A DNA stretch of 64,000 nucleotides, taken from NCBI RefSeq assembly GCF_019112545.1, contig NW_025064906.1, positions 121,725 through 185,724 of the forward strand. The letters are read 5' to 3'. This document shows, in pieces, positions 1 to 12,650 of the stretch. Positions within the stretch are counted from its first letter, which is position 1. Each line of letters starts with the position of its first letter. The notes beneath the pieces were generated by a model. It did no database searches. It was not told where the DNA came from and saw nothing but the letters and a program-made list of their open reading frames with translations. The position numbers and the translations under genes are program-made. This DNA comes from Guyanagaster necrorhizus. Lineage: Eukaryota > Basidiomycota > Agaricomycetes > Agaricales > Physalacriaceae.

Positions 1-3000
1 AACCTGACTTAGGATTTTTATCCTTAGGCCATGTTATTTTACAAAGTCCCTTTTGGACTTAGTATTGGTGACTAGTGTGACTATCAGCTCGGAGCCTCAG
101 CCATAGTCCTTTACTGACTAATGATTCTCAGTTATTAGCATATTCTAGTGTGTTATGCAGAATTTGCAAATTATAGGGCTGGACATGTAGCCTGCATATC
201 ACCATCCAGTTGTTTTAGACCATCAGATAAACTTTCATGGTCCATAGAGTTCATCGAGCCATTCCAGAGCTTGGTGCCACTCTGCTCTTTTTACTTCCTT
301 GATTATATCATCTACAACTTCATTGATTCATGTCTTGTGAACCTAATTCTTAAGTATGGCTTTCACTGTTACTTCATCCTTAGCTTTCTTGATAGCCCTC
401 CAGATCCATTCAGTATCAAATGGTTTGAGCCAAGTAGTAGGACTTGCTGCCTCGATTTGGCCTATAAGCATTTGAGTCTTTTTTAGTGATTCATTGGTGT
501 GTGAGATAAAAGTCTGAGGTATATTCAAATGCATGGTAGAGATAGGCATAGGAGTAACTACAGAAATACTATCAGTCTGGCTAGCAGCTGGGGATTGCAC
601 ACCATAAAGTCCTTTGGTCAACTTAGTGGAATCACTCACTGGCTGACTGCATCTTTTACTTTCTCCACTTTGGTTTTTATGTTGAGTTCTTCTTCTTTCT
701 TCTGTAGGTCAGTGATCTGCACTCTGATGTCTTCTCAGGTTTTCTTCTTTTTTGGGCAGTCCTTTGCCATGTGGCTCTTTTAGCCACAGTTGAAGCACTT
801 GCCTTCCTTTTTCATCTGATCTATGTCTATAAGTTTTCCTGTTCTAGTGTAGGTAGTTTTCATTCTCATCTTCTGTGTGCTATAGGCAGGGGCCATAAAG
901 GGTTCTGATGATTTCCCAGCAGTTGTCTCTGATGATTTGTTTGGGATTGGCAGTGTCAACTTCTTCATGTAGTCTTGCAGCATTACAGATTCCACTTTCT
1001 GCCTTTGTCACTCCTTATACATCTCAATAATCCATTCTTTCCACTCATTGTATCTGTTTGGCATGAGGGCTCTGATGCTGATTGCAGAAATCATCATGAT
1101 ATAGAAGGAGGAGACCTCTCACTTGAGGGCCTCAACCATTCTGCTGTCATTGGCCATATCATCTCATATCCCAGTGAGCTTGGCCAACCATTTCAGCTCA
1201 TCAAAGTAGTCTGTGGCTGTCTTATCAGCCATCTTGTACTCCTTGATCTTCTGTTTATATACTTCTTAGACTGCAGAATCAATGAACTTGTCATGGAGCA
1301 TCTGTTTGAAGATGGGCCACAAGGGATACCAGTAGTGTTTCTGGGTTGTAGATCAAAAGTTCAGAGAGACAAGAATCCACCAGGTTTTGGCTTTTTCTTT
1401 GAGGTATGAAGCAGCAAAAATGACTTTATTCATGTCAGTCCCCAGGTATCTGATATAGACTTCAAAGTATTACTTGCAGTCTACAAAGAACCTGTCAATG
1501 TCATCAGATGCTCCCTTGAAGAGACAGAGTTTCCATAAAAGGTCTAGACAGCATTGTAATATGGCTACATCATTAAGTAGCATATCTATCAGATTAGGCC
1601 ACTCTGAAAATAGGAGTCAACACCACTCTTAGAGTAGTCTGGAAAACAAGTGGAGTGGGTTATCATCTGTGACTGGACTGCCATGTGGAGCCTCCTCTCT
1701 TCAGACAATTACTTTATCCCAAACAGTAAACTCTAGTCATATGGCTTCAGAATCATTCTTGACCAGTTCTTTTCCTTCTCTGCTGCCACTTACTTCATCA
1801 GATGAGGGTTGAGCCTCCAGAATCCTGCTTCTCCTGCTGGTCTATGGGTTTTGATATGTGGTCAGCAGATTATTGTGTGGTGGTCAGATTTGTGAGAGCC
1901 ATGTTGCCATGGAGTGAAAGGATGGAGCAGAGTATGAAAAGGTGCTTTGCACCAATGGGGTCATGTATATAGCTCATTTAGGAGTGACTGATAGTGACCA
2001 CAGCATTGGTCACATCAGTATCAGCATCTGGTATGCCAGAGATCTTCAAACCTGATCCTTGGAATGGTTCTTGTTATACTAAATCACAGTATAGTTAATG
2101 GCTGTGTGTCTCAGTATTTCTGTTTTGTTATTAGATGTAGAATGAAGATATAATTGTCCTAACTGCAATGCTACCCATGTAGCATCATGCCATAAAAAGT
2201 TCACCCCTCACAAGTAGAACTCTTGGTACTCTTGCATCTTTGCTTCTTATATCACCTTTTCTAATTCTTCTTCATCAGTATCTTCTTGTAGTCCATAGGC
2301 CAGTTCCCCTCTGGTGTGAGATGGGTACTACTTTCAGTTTCATCCTTCTCACCTTCCTCATCTCTCTCTTTCTCAAGGGAGAAATTGGCAGGTAGGTTGT
2401 AGAAACTCCTCTTGTTCTTGTGTGGTTGTATTGTTGTTCTGCTGTCTTAGCTGAGTACTTGATTCAGCAACAGAGCCCAAAAGGTCTGAGGCATTGAGGT
2501 AGGTGAAAGCAGGTTGACTTCTAATATAGGAGTCATACTAGTTTCTGCCTGTTGCTCTCACCACCTCCACTCACTCATGATAGAGCTGAACATTTCTTCA
2601 GTATCTGTTGCCAAGGAGCTGCCCAACCACCCAGCTCCCAAGAAACCCTTGGAGGGCTTGAGCAGGGATGTGGGCAGTGCCAGAGACTTATAATCCATAG
2701 TGTCTGAGAACAGACTCATTGTCTCTAAATGTTGTGTTGATACTGGAGGTTCTGTTGGGAGGGGGATACCAGAGAGTCAGAGAGCATAGAAGAGGCTCTG
2801 AGATTCTTCCACTGGCTGCAATAGTTTTATTTTACCAGTGGTTTTCACTCCATGGGTCAGAGTCAGTGCTAGGCTTTTAAAAGACAGAAGTAGAGAGAGA
2901 TGGGTTGATGCAGATAGGTGTAAGTATGGATGCAACCTCAGGCCGAATTCCATACTAGTTGGTAACATTAGCCCTTTCCAGTCAAGCCCTTTCGATGGCT

Positions 3001-3781
3001 CACTGCTCCTTTTTGTGCTCCCTGTCATCCTCAGTGGCTTTCTTTCTCCACCTGCTGCTCTTGATGATATACTCCTCAAGCTTGCTGTGAACTGGCTGCA
3101 GTGTGGTTTGTCATCTTTGTTCTTTCTGTCAGAGGGCCTCATTATAGTTAAAGGGGATGTCCATATTCCAGATGGGGAAGTATTAGTGGATAGTTTCATT
3201 CTGGCTTTCTCAGGCCTGCCATTCATCATCAATTCAGTCTGAGAGAGACCTCCCCATCCCACTACTGGTTCTGATTGACTGGAGAATAGAGAGGGTGAGG
3301 CTCAGAGGCTGACTTCTAGGTGTTGTACATCAGGGTCCTGCAGCCATCTGAGTGGGACTGAGAGAGTCTCTGGCATAGTCACCAATCTCAGGGGTTCAAA
3401 TGATCCTGAGAGAGTCAAGAGAGAGAGACTGCTAAAAGAAGTCACTCAGAAGGTCCTCATCCTCATAGTCAGAGATGGGAGTTTGTTGCCAAAAGTTTCA
3501 GAATCCTATGAGGCAAGTGTTACTGTCTCTGCTATTTGATCAGGGAGGGTATCTGTGTCTCTCTTCTTCTTGAATATCCCCTTGATTTGTGCTGCTAGGC
3601 CTGACTTCAGATAAGAGGCTTGTCAGAGGCTGATGGGATGTTCATTAAGATTCAGGGATGTCATGGAGTGGAAGGTCTGAGGTTACATTTCATAAGATAT
3701 ACCAGATGTGTTAGTAGAGGGCATTCAGTTTTTTCTGCACTATAAGGCATGAGGAAAGGAAAGAGGAAGCTTCAAGCTAAT
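1..3781 (-). mobile_element. Decayed Ty3/gypsy retrotransposon interior with gag remnant
   Basis: Minus-strand reading gives pieces of a retrotransposon Gag. At about 995-1290 there is a gag-domain-like stretch (ATDYFDELKWLAKLTG, then NRYNEWKEWIIEMYKE). It leads into a nucleocapsid zinc knuckle at about 750-797, where CFNCG, an in-frame stop, then KSHMAKDC keep the CX2C-X4-HX4C spacing. The frame is broken by many stops, so nothing here can be translated whole. The related LTR at 3782-4242 lies upstream in minus orientation, so this is the 5' half of an element whose pol part should lie left of the window. The order LTR then gag is as in Ty3/gypsy elements. CpG is almost absent throughout. 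Family assignment is good; exact element borders are not known. Confidence 0.75.
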
Positions 3782-4242
3782 TGTTAGACTCAAGTTGCAT
3801 GTGATTACAAACATGTGATAAACTGATGTTACTTTGCACTTCAAGTGGAACATCTGAGTTCACTTTATATGTATAATAATCAAGGGGTGGCAAGGCCATA
3901 GAGATTGGCTCAAGTGAAGATGGTGTAGAATAAACTTTAGCTTAAAGCTGAGGATTACCAGCAAGAGCAAGCCTCTTAAATACCATACAAGTCCTATTCT
4001 AAATATACTACTGCTAATTGTGTATTGTTGAGCCCTTCATGCCCATTGTCCTTAGGCATTGCTACCATACATAAAAGATTGATTGTGCATCATTGGGCAA
4101 TGCTGTTGCATTGAAAGACAATGACAGACTCAGCTAGTTATGATGACTAAGCTTTATTCTATGGCCTTAAGCACTCATTCTAGCACCCTGACTAAGCATA
4201 AATAAGAGTTAGATCAAAGAAAAAAATGGAAAAATCATAACA
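3782..4242 (-). repeat. Gypsy LTR, minus orientation
   Basis: This is a 461-bp segment starting TGTTATGATT and ending TCTAACA when read on the minus strand, so it has TG..CA ends. Its reverse complement matches the plus-strand LTRs at 4608 and 6352 along their length, including the shared purine/pyrimidine block near the centre (TTGCTGG followed by CTCAGCTT and AGCTAAA). It lies directly upstream, in minus orientation, of the gag remnant, so it fits as the 5' LTR of that element. Confidence 0.8.
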
Positions 4243-4607
4243 GAGTAGCTCCATCTCTGAATCATGAAAAGAGTAGAATGAAGGAAGAGGAGATAATCTG
4301 TGTTGGTATTTTGCTGGAAAGTTCTAGAAAGAGCAATCCAGCATCATGCCAAGAGCTGATGAGTAAGCTCAAGAGAAAGAGAAAGTTATAGTAAATTCTA
4401 AATACAAGTCTGGAGAGTATAAATATGAGCTCTGTAGAAGCTGTAGAATAATAAGTTCATACCATCTGGTCTTACCAGCCTGGAGTTTACCCTGCACATC
4501 ATCAAGGATTTCCAACAATCTGTTATGATGAAGAAATCTACATTCCACAGGATTAAGAACTATGTGGCAAAATCATTGCCACCCATCATGATCATACTAC
4601 TATAAGA

Positions 4608-5065
4608 TGTTATGATTTTATTCTTTTTTCTTTTCTTTAACCCCTATTTATGCTTAGTCAAGGCATCTAGACCTGGCACTTAAAGACCATGGGACAAGGC
4701 TTAGTCAGCACAACAAGACTGATTGGCTGTTTGTTTTCTAATTGTCAATAACAACTAATAACATACAAAAACCCTTTTATATACAGTAGCGATGCTCAAA
4801 GCTGAAAGGACAATGAACAGAGGAAACCACAATAGCTACATAGTAATAATAGCACCCCATGTACAGTATTTAAGAGGCTCACTCTTGCTGGCCTAAACTC
4901 AGCTTCGAGCTAAAGTTTATAATCACCATTCTATCTCGAGTCTATACCTGACTTTGAGTCACTCAGAGCAAAAGAACACATCCAGTAGACTCAGCTGATT
5001 CCTTGAAGTGCAAAGAGACAGCTGTTTATCATGTGGTCTTGCTTATGTGATGCTTGGGCCTAATA
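4608..5065 (+). repeat. Gypsy LTR, left copy of short element
   Basis: This 458-bp copy begins TGTTATGATTTTA and ends GGGCCTAATA, a mutated form of the GAGTCTAACA end seen in the sister LTRs. It is in direct orientation with 6352-6821 and inverted relative to 3782-4242. It bounds the left side of an internally deleted gypsy element. Confidence 0.8.
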
Positions 5066-5219
5066 TAAGACATCTAGAGATCACTAAAACTAAAGAATTG
5101 ATTCTGTGTAAATACTGATAGTCAAAAATGAGACAAGATATCAAAAAATACATAAAGGGCTGTAAAACTTGCTAGAGAGGAAAGACTTCCATGCAAGCCT
5201 GAGCAGCACTGCTACATCT

Positions 5220-6330
5220 GAATGAGGTTCCTCAAATACTATAGACTCACATATCAGTCAATATAATTACTGGTCTACCAGATTGCAATGGCTATGATGC
5301 AGTTCTCATCATTATTGACAGGTTCTCAAAGATGATCATTCTGATCACATATTCTACTGAATTAATGTCAGAAGGATGAGTAAAGATTCTATGCAATAAG
5401 GTCTATGTCAAGTATAGTATACCACAAGTGGTCATCTCTAACTGAGAGCCACAGTTTATCTCTAAATTTCTCAACAACTTGTATAAACTCCTTAATATCC
5501 AATGCAATGCATCCACTGCATATTACTCACAGACCAATGGACAAATAAAGCAGGTCAATCAAGAGGTTGAGAAATATCTTCACCTCTTTATCAACTATTA
5601 ACAAGATAATTAGATAAAATGGCTAGTGCTTGCTGTCTTTCAACACAATAATCATGTTTACTCAGCCACCAGCAAATCTCCATTCTTTATAAACTATAGA
5701 CAGCATCTCTATATTGCACAAACCACTTGATCACATACAATAACCTCTGCATTATCTGACTTCACTAAAATAATGTCTAAGATCCATAATAAAACTCATG
5801 TAGCTCTAGAGAAGGCAGCAAATACAATGAAAACACAATACAACAAGTATCATACAGCTGCATACTCCTACAACATTCATGATAAGGTCTAGCTGGATAC
5901 AACTAATTTTCATCTTTCACAACCAAAATAAAAGCTTGCTAACAAATGTACAGAACTATTCTCTATCTTTGCTAAAGTTGGCAATGCAGCATATAAGTTA
6001 TACCTTTCACCTCATTGAAAGATTCATGATGTCTTCAATGAAGTCCTCCTCACACCTTATATCACCTCTACTTTTCCAAATCAGAAAAAACTATCACCTC
6101 TCTCACCAGATCTGATCAATGACAAAGAACATTATAAAATTGATCAAATATTAAACTATAAACTGCAGAAAGTCAAAGCATAGAGTGGTGGAATAACAAC
6201 AACAGTTGATTATCTAGTTAGCTGAAAGAGCTATAGATCTGAATCTAACCAGTAGATAAGTGAGAAATGAATGGATGCCACTAATACACTACATGAGTAT
6301 GAATTATCTCTAAATTAAGCTATCAAAATG
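5220..6330 (+). pseudogene. Gypsy integrase plus chromodomain remnant
   Basis: Plus-strand translation gives a broken integrase core: VLIIIDRFSKM, then VISN, a stop and EPQFISKF, then NASTAYYSQTNGQ and EVEKYLHLFIN, as in the D,D-35-E region of Ty3/gypsy integrases. Further on (about 6120-6290) come HYKIDQILNYKLQKV and YLVS, a stop, then KSYRSESNQ, matching the chromodomain pattern YxVexIL..YLVKWKGY..ESN. Several in-frame stops (TAG/TAA, consistent with C-to-T change) kill it. Only about 1.3 kb of interior remains between two LTRs, so gag, protease, RT and RNase H are deleted. The chromodomain places it with chromovirus-type Ty3/gypsy elements. Confidence 0.8.
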
Positions 6331-6351
6331 ATAATCTTAAGAAGAGAGTAA

Positions 6352-6821
6352 TATCATGATTTTTTCTACTTTTATTTCTTTTTTTATAAGTTAATCTCTA
6401 TTTATACTTAGCCAGAGCATCTAAACCAGCACTTAAGATCATGAGACAGGCTTAGTCAGCATAACAAGCCCAGTCAGTTATTGTCTTTCAATGTAACAGT
6501 ATTGCTTGACAACACACAATAGAACTATTGTAGACAGTAGTAACATCCAAAGACAAAGAGTACAATAAGCATAGGAATGCACAATAGATAGTTGTATATT
6601 TATCTCTACACTGTACAATATATAAGGAGGCTTGCTCTTGCTGGTTAAATCTCAGCTTCAAGCTAAGTTTATTTATCTCATTCCACCTTTAAGCTTTCTT
6701 GCAAAGATCTTGAAGCACTCAATCAACAGAACATAACAAGTAAACTCTAGTGCAAAGGTTTAAACACAAAACCATGCTAGTTTATCATATGCTTCTGATC
6801 ACATGTGACTTGAGTCTAACA
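6352..6821 (+). repeat. Gypsy LTR, right copy of short element
   Basis: This 470-bp copy starts TATCATGATTTTT (the first bases are mutated from TGTTATGATT) and ends GAGTCTAACA. A purine-rich tract (AAGAAGAGAGTAA, just before 6352) fits a polypurine tract, so this is the 3' LTR of the 4608-6821 element. I could not find a convincing target-site duplication around the element. Confidence 0.8.
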
Positions 6822-9800
6822 GTTTAAGATTATACTCAGATCTTTTTTGATATTTTGCAGAGGGTCTATTGTTTTCTTTATCTTAACAGGTTTTGACAGT
6901 TGCCATAGTTTACAAATAGCTGTATGATTATTCAGAAATCTTTCACTATGATATCAGTCCTGAAAATATTATATGGCACTGAACTATTAATGATTATTTA
7001 CATAGGATCCTTAACAACTTTGACTTGTCTGTCTACCAACACAAGACTGGTCCTTTATCATGTCAGTGCATCAGTATGCTACTATATAGCATACTAACTT
7101 CTCACAAGTAATGAAAATAGACAATCACCCAAGCATCTCTATCAACATAATATAAAGTCAATCTTCTATGTTATACTCCTTCTCTGATATTGTTATCAGA
7201 TCAAGGCTAAACAAGATTCTGGTGGATGCCTGATTCTGAAATGCACAAGTCCATTCTCTATTCAACAGCTGGTATAAACTCTATTGTGATAGTTTGAAGA
7301 AGAAGTATTTTCTCATAGAAGCTGATTTGCCTTGCCTATAGTGAACAATGACTTTACTGACTTTCAGCTATGAGTCACTGACCTTCAACAACAGTTCATG
7401 CTGAGATTTAATACACATAATCAATATATCTTGTACACAAACTATGAAAAGACCACAGGACCCTTTGATGATAGAACTCTTCAGGACTGTGTTTCTAACT
7501 CAGCTATTGTTAATACCTGTAGACAATTTACTGGTTTGGCTCTCATAGTGCATAATGATCAGCTTGAAGTGACTCCAGGTAATAGATTGTAGTTCATGTG
7601 AACATTCATGTTTAGAGCCTTTATGTATTTTTTTTAGTGTTGAAGTTTGTGAGATTGAGTGATATTTATATTCTGCAATAGTACATAATATTGGCTATCC
7701 AAGGTACACTGGATGCAGATCTTATTTATTGGTTTACTGCAAACTTTTCTATACAGTCACATTTACTCTACCAAGTTGTGGATTATATTTTCTCTTCTCT
7801 GTCATGCACATCAGGGCTCACTGCTTTTCTAAGTTTTAGAAAGAAATAAGGCATTGGATCTGATGAGATCCTCCTCTACTGCCTATCAGAAATATCTCTG
7901 CTCAAAGTGTAACTCTGACTCTGAAATAAACATCTATTCAAAAAATGTGTTATTGGACATAATGCATTCATAAAACTATCAAACAGTGCAATTATTGTCA
8001 TCCACCATTCTAATCTTAAATTATCTTAGTTTTTTCCACTTTTTGTTATATGACCTACAAAAGCTGCCGCTGCTGCTGCTACCACTGACAGTTGGTCAGA
8101 GCCTCCAAACATCTTCTCATCACATCAACATTTAGTTAACTCTATTCTTGCAGCTGCTATAATTAACCCTATGACTCAAATCTCAAGGCCTGAGTGAAGC
8201 TGTCTCTTTAGTTTTACAATAAGCAGTCACTAGAACTGAATACATATTTTGATCTAGTAAATGCACTTACCTAGAACTATACTCTCACTATGCAGGGGCC
8301 TGCAGGTAATCCATCTACTCTGCATTGTGATATCATGCTCATAGATGTCATGTGCATGAAAAAGAAGCTCAGATGATGATACCTTATATTCTTTTAGATC
8401 ATGCTAAATACTAACAGTATAATAGACATAACATCAAGATAGCCAGATCTCTTACCATTTGTTTTCCACTTATGTCATTGGAGAAAGATTCATCCTTGTT
8501 GTCTGCCAAGACCTCTTTGGAAAAGGATAAAGAGTGATATGACCTTATCAAAAACTCACTTTATTAAGATGACTTCTATTAGCAGAAGGAGAATAGCTAC
8601 TTATATCAGTATTTGAATCAGTGAAGTGACCAGAGTTTCTTATCAAAGGTACATACAGTTGACATGCTCTCTCTATGTTTAGATGTGTAAAATTGCAAAA
8701 ATTGAGAATATATGGACTGCATTTCAGTCCAGTAAGCATATAACTGAGAATAGAATAAGAGTGCACAGAAACCTAGCTATCATAAGGCTAAACTGAAGTA
8801 ACAATGAGCAAAGTGCATGGCCTAGTAGCAGACTAATATCAGAGAGGTTAGACTGCATGGGAGGTCCCAGTGCTTGGCCCTAAATATGCCAATACTACTA
8901 CAAGAGAATATACTAAAAATAAAAAAAATATAATAAAAATATAATCAGCAATTCTGATCACATCAATCAAAGATACACAGCCATTGATGCACTGATAGAA
9001 TATACTTTAGAACAGAGAACTAAGACCCAAAGAAAGGTATCTGAATAACTGAGTGTTGAACAGAGAAATGAAATGATAGCAACAAAGGAATAAATAGAGA
9101 AATACTACCCTCAGAGATGAATAGCACATGTACTTACAGTGCTTTAGCATGCATAACACAGCCAGAGACTCTGCATCATACCAAGATATAATATATACCA
9201 TATTAGATAAGTTAATTAATGTATGTCAGGCCAGAAGCAGTGTATTTTATGAGCCAAAGAGAATGTTGAGACACTGGAAAAGAGAATATAACTATTGTGG
9301 CTGACTCCAGATATGGGAGATAACTCTGGAGGTCTGAAACAGTTTACTACTGTCAGAGATGTGTCACTAGAAAAATAAGAAAGCAAGCAGACCTGGCTAG
9401 GCCAGCTAGCCAATGTCAGCTAGTGAGGAAACAGTGGGCAGTCCTGGCCCAGAAGAAAATAAGTATGGCAACTGTGATATGTATGTGAATAATACCTGCA
9501 GGATCTAGCACAGAGTCCTGCACTTTGAAGATACCATAGTAGGATTATATTAGTAAGTACCATAGTAGAGTATTTAAATATAGCATTGTATGAGTAGGAT
9601 ACAAGTTTCTGATCTCCACAGTTGTGGTATATTGGGCACAGAAAGCCTTGCACTCTAGCTCTGGATTTGTGTTTATAACTTTGGATGAGAGAATAAACTC
9701 ATTATTAAATATCACTGAGAGAGGTTTGAGAACTGAATGAGACATCAAAGCTCACAAGAGACTTGAACCCAGTTTGATAAGAGGTTTTGGATTGCACTCT

Positions 9801-10253
9801 AACCTGAGAATAAGAGAGTGATGTCTGAAGGATATTATCTTGAGTTTTTGAGGTATTTGTGACATGCAGTGCTACAGGTGGCAGAGGTTCAAATTCTTTG
9901 GTCTGTCAGACAGCATTTTATTGTGTTTTATGTCTCTGAATCATATAAGTTTGAATCCTGTGAGTCTATGATCAGTTTGAAAACTTATCAACAGACCTGT
10001 GCTCTTTGGCACTTGTGGACATGTTTGTGATTGGTTTTTGCTTAGAGTGTGAAGCTTTGAGTCATGTATTATGTGCATTAGAGATTTTGAGGTGATCTGA
10101 GCTGTGCTTAAGATCTTTTGAGAGTTTTATGAGAGTGTTTCAACATATTATATTGAGCTGCAGTATCCTTTGCCTTGAGGCCCAGCAACATCTGTTGCTA
10201 TCTCTTATTTTGATAAAATGAAAAGCTTTAAGACTTAGAGAGATTTAGAACTA
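6822..10253. other. CpG-poor, gene-free decayed repeat DNA
   Basis: No coding region is supported here. The short open frames are not conserved-looking and are interrupted. The stretch is AT-rich, nearly free of CpG, and full of TG/CA dinucleotides, like the flanking transposon remnants. There are A/T-only runs at about 8915-8945. It is probably old transposon sequence too far decayed to classify by eye. Confidence 0.6.
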
Positions 10254-12650
10254 TAGTTGACTATCTCACAATGCATGATGTCAAAATGCATAATTCTGAC
10301 TTTGCATATGGATTGGGCTGGAACACAGTTGGAGAGCAGGGAAATGGGCTAGAAATACATATCGCATAATGCATATAGTTCTAGTTAGAAATATGCATTG
10401 TCAGATTGAAAATTATAGTAAGCTGATATAACATTATGCATATATTAGAACAATAAAGAACATAATTTGTTTGTATGGACTATAACAAACACAAAAAAAA
10501 TTATTGTAAAGTGATGCAGCCTATATCTCTATAAACATGCCTCCTGAACCAATATGAAAATCATGTGCTAAATCTGGAAATCCATATAAGCATACAAAAC
10601 AGAAGGAGAAAGTCCTAATGTATACATCATCAGCTCAGCCTTCAAAGCAGATCTTCTGCCCACACCTCACAACAGAAGACTGGCTCATAGTATTCAAACA
10701 CATTGATAACCATCTTTCCCATCGACATGCTGACATTGTGGCATATTTCACAAACCAAAAGGAAAGTGCACTGCTTTTTACTCAATCAACTCTTTCATGG
10801 AAACTGGCATCTCATACAAAAATCAAACAGCATGCAAACAAGAACCCTAATGCACTATCATCCAAAAAGTCTTGTATTGTCACCCGACCTGATGTAGAGT
10901 ATGCTGTTGCATCTTGGTATCAGAACATGCAGCTCTGAGATGAGACTGTGACTGGTGCAATGCTGATAGAGAAGCAAAATTGGATTGAAAATCTGATGAA
11001 TATTCCAGAGAATCAGTGTTTGAAAGGAGAGAGATGATTGAGGTCATTCTGCAAGGCATGGAAGATTTAGGAGATTTAGCAGCATGAAGAAGCAGGCTCA
11101 GTAGATATAATGGCAGTGAAAAAAGAATGTGTGCATCTTCATAGCATTATGGCAAAATATGCAATGCAGGACAGATAGAATATTGATGAATCTGGTCTTG
11201 TCATCTTTGCCATCCCAGATCATACCTTGGCATCTGGTCCTATGAGTGGATAAAAACAGGATAAGTTCTGCATCACCATGTGTTTTGCTGTGAATACAGA
11301 TAGGAGTGAGCAAATGCCAGTTGTTTTCATTGGCAAGTCAAAGCAACCACAGTGTTTCAAGAAAAAGAGTCTAATGGCAATGGGATTCTATTATTGAAAT
11401 AACAAGAAGGCCTGGATGATGAGTGAAATATTTATGGAGTGGGTGAAGATGTTTGATTTAAAGATGAAAAGAGAGATGCAGCAGGTTCTGCTGACCTTAG
11501 ACAACTTTCAAGGGCATTTTATTGCTTATACACCCCATAATACAAAGCTGGAGTTCTTTGAGCTCAATATGACTCTATATATTCAGCCACTAGATGCTGG
11601 TATTATCCACTGCTTCAAGACACATTATCAGAATATCATATGTATCTGTGCACTTGATCTCGATGATCTTAGAGAGTCTGAGATCTTCAAGCTTGATCTC
11701 CTTGAAGCTATGACTATTGCTCGTGATGCTTGGGCAAATATCAGCAGTAAAACGATAGCAAACTGCTGGAAACACACCAGTATAATGCCTGACAATGTAC
11801 CTGAGTCACAGTCTACCACACCATCCAATGATTTCCAAGATGCCTTACTCCTCAAGTCTGTATGGAATCTTGTTTGTGACTTTGTCTCAACAGACAAATA
11901 CATGCTTCCAGGGATCAAACAGGCATTGCAGGATCTGCTTGGAAACCAATATGCTGATGCTGACTGGCGTCCTGCTCTTATGGCTGTTATGAATGCAGAG
12001 AACGATGTTGGTAAAGCACTAGAGACAGTCAATCAGTTGGCTTCTTTGTCACAGTCAAAAATGAACACATCTCCTATCCAAATTGCCCCCATTCAACAGC
12101 TCCAGACAGCAGAGATAATATTGAAGGATCATCTTGTCAAATTAAAACAACAAAATCACATGTTTGGTCTCATTCCAACCATTGAAGAGATGGTTAACTC
12201 TATTGCAGAAGAGTATACTGAAGATCTTGAGGTAATGCCAACAGATGAGGAGATTGTTGCTGCTGTCAAGCATGATATTGCAGTAGAAAATGGGGAAATA
12301 ACTGTTATTGATGATGATGAGGAGGAAGAAGAGGAAGAGGAGGGTGAGGAAGAACAGATCTTGATAACTACAAGGGAAGGATTTGAGCTTATTCAAAAGC
12401 TGAAGGCATTTTGTGTTTCACAAGATGACCAGAGTGGATTAGTATCACAGCTGAGGAAGTTGAGAGGGGCATTATTCAAGGAGATGCATGGAAAGCTGAC
12501 CCAAAAGCCACTGACAGCATTTTGGGGAAATGATGACATTGTCACATAAAGTCACACATCACATCATATTCTATTTTGGTTCTGCATAAATCTATAAATG
12601 CATATGGTTTTGGTGTCTCCCAACCATATGCATTGTGAGATAGTCAACTG
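10254..12650 (+). mobile_element. pogo/Tigger-like DNA transposon with TIRs and TA duplication
   Basis: The ends are perfect 22-bp inverted repeats at 10255-10276 (AGTTGACTATCTCACA...) and 12628-12649 (...TGTGAGATAGTCAACT). One more position outward, the right end reads CAGTTGAC on its own strand, while the left end has T in place of C. TA dinucleotides flank both sides (10252-10253 and 12651-12652), as expected for a Tc1/mariner-superfamily target duplication. The element is 2,397 bp and carries a pogo-type transposase relic. Compared with the gypsy remnants around it, the interior keeps a long open frame and some CpG, so it is probably a later arrival. Confidence 0.85.
10618..12549 (+). pseudogene. 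pogo/Tigger DDE transposase, broken by stops
   Basis: One reading frame runs the whole way. The N-terminal part (10618-10935) resembles the CENP-B/Tc5 helix-turn-helix DNA-binding region. The catalytic part has NIDESGL at about 11178 (the family's NMDETGL, first Asp), LLTLDNFQGH at about 11485 (second Asp) and LYIQPLDAGIIHCFKTHY at about 11575. An acidic Asp/Glu tract lies at about 12310-12355. At least six in-frame stops occur, at about 10936 (TGA), 11067 and 11076 (TAG), 11175 (TAG), 11253 (TAA) and 11394 (TGA). Most are readable as C-to-T changes of CGA or CAG. The last 377 codons are open. Such an element could not supply its own transposase. Confidence 0.85.

Noticed and set aside
2777..3262. 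Long overlapping frames on both strands (161 and 134 codons) inside the gypsy region
   Set aside because: No retroelement or cellular motif; chance open frames in CpG-poor repeat DNA.
4243..4607. Stem-loop idea from the inverted LTR pair flanking 365 bp
   Set aside because: The inverted arrangement is simply explained by two independent insertions in opposite orientation.
8055..8085. GCT-type triplet run as a microsatellite of interest
   Set aside because: Only a few units; nothing beyond chance.
11628..12032. 134-codon minus-strand frame
   Set aside because: Antisense to the transposase relic, which has clear DDE motifs on the plus strand.
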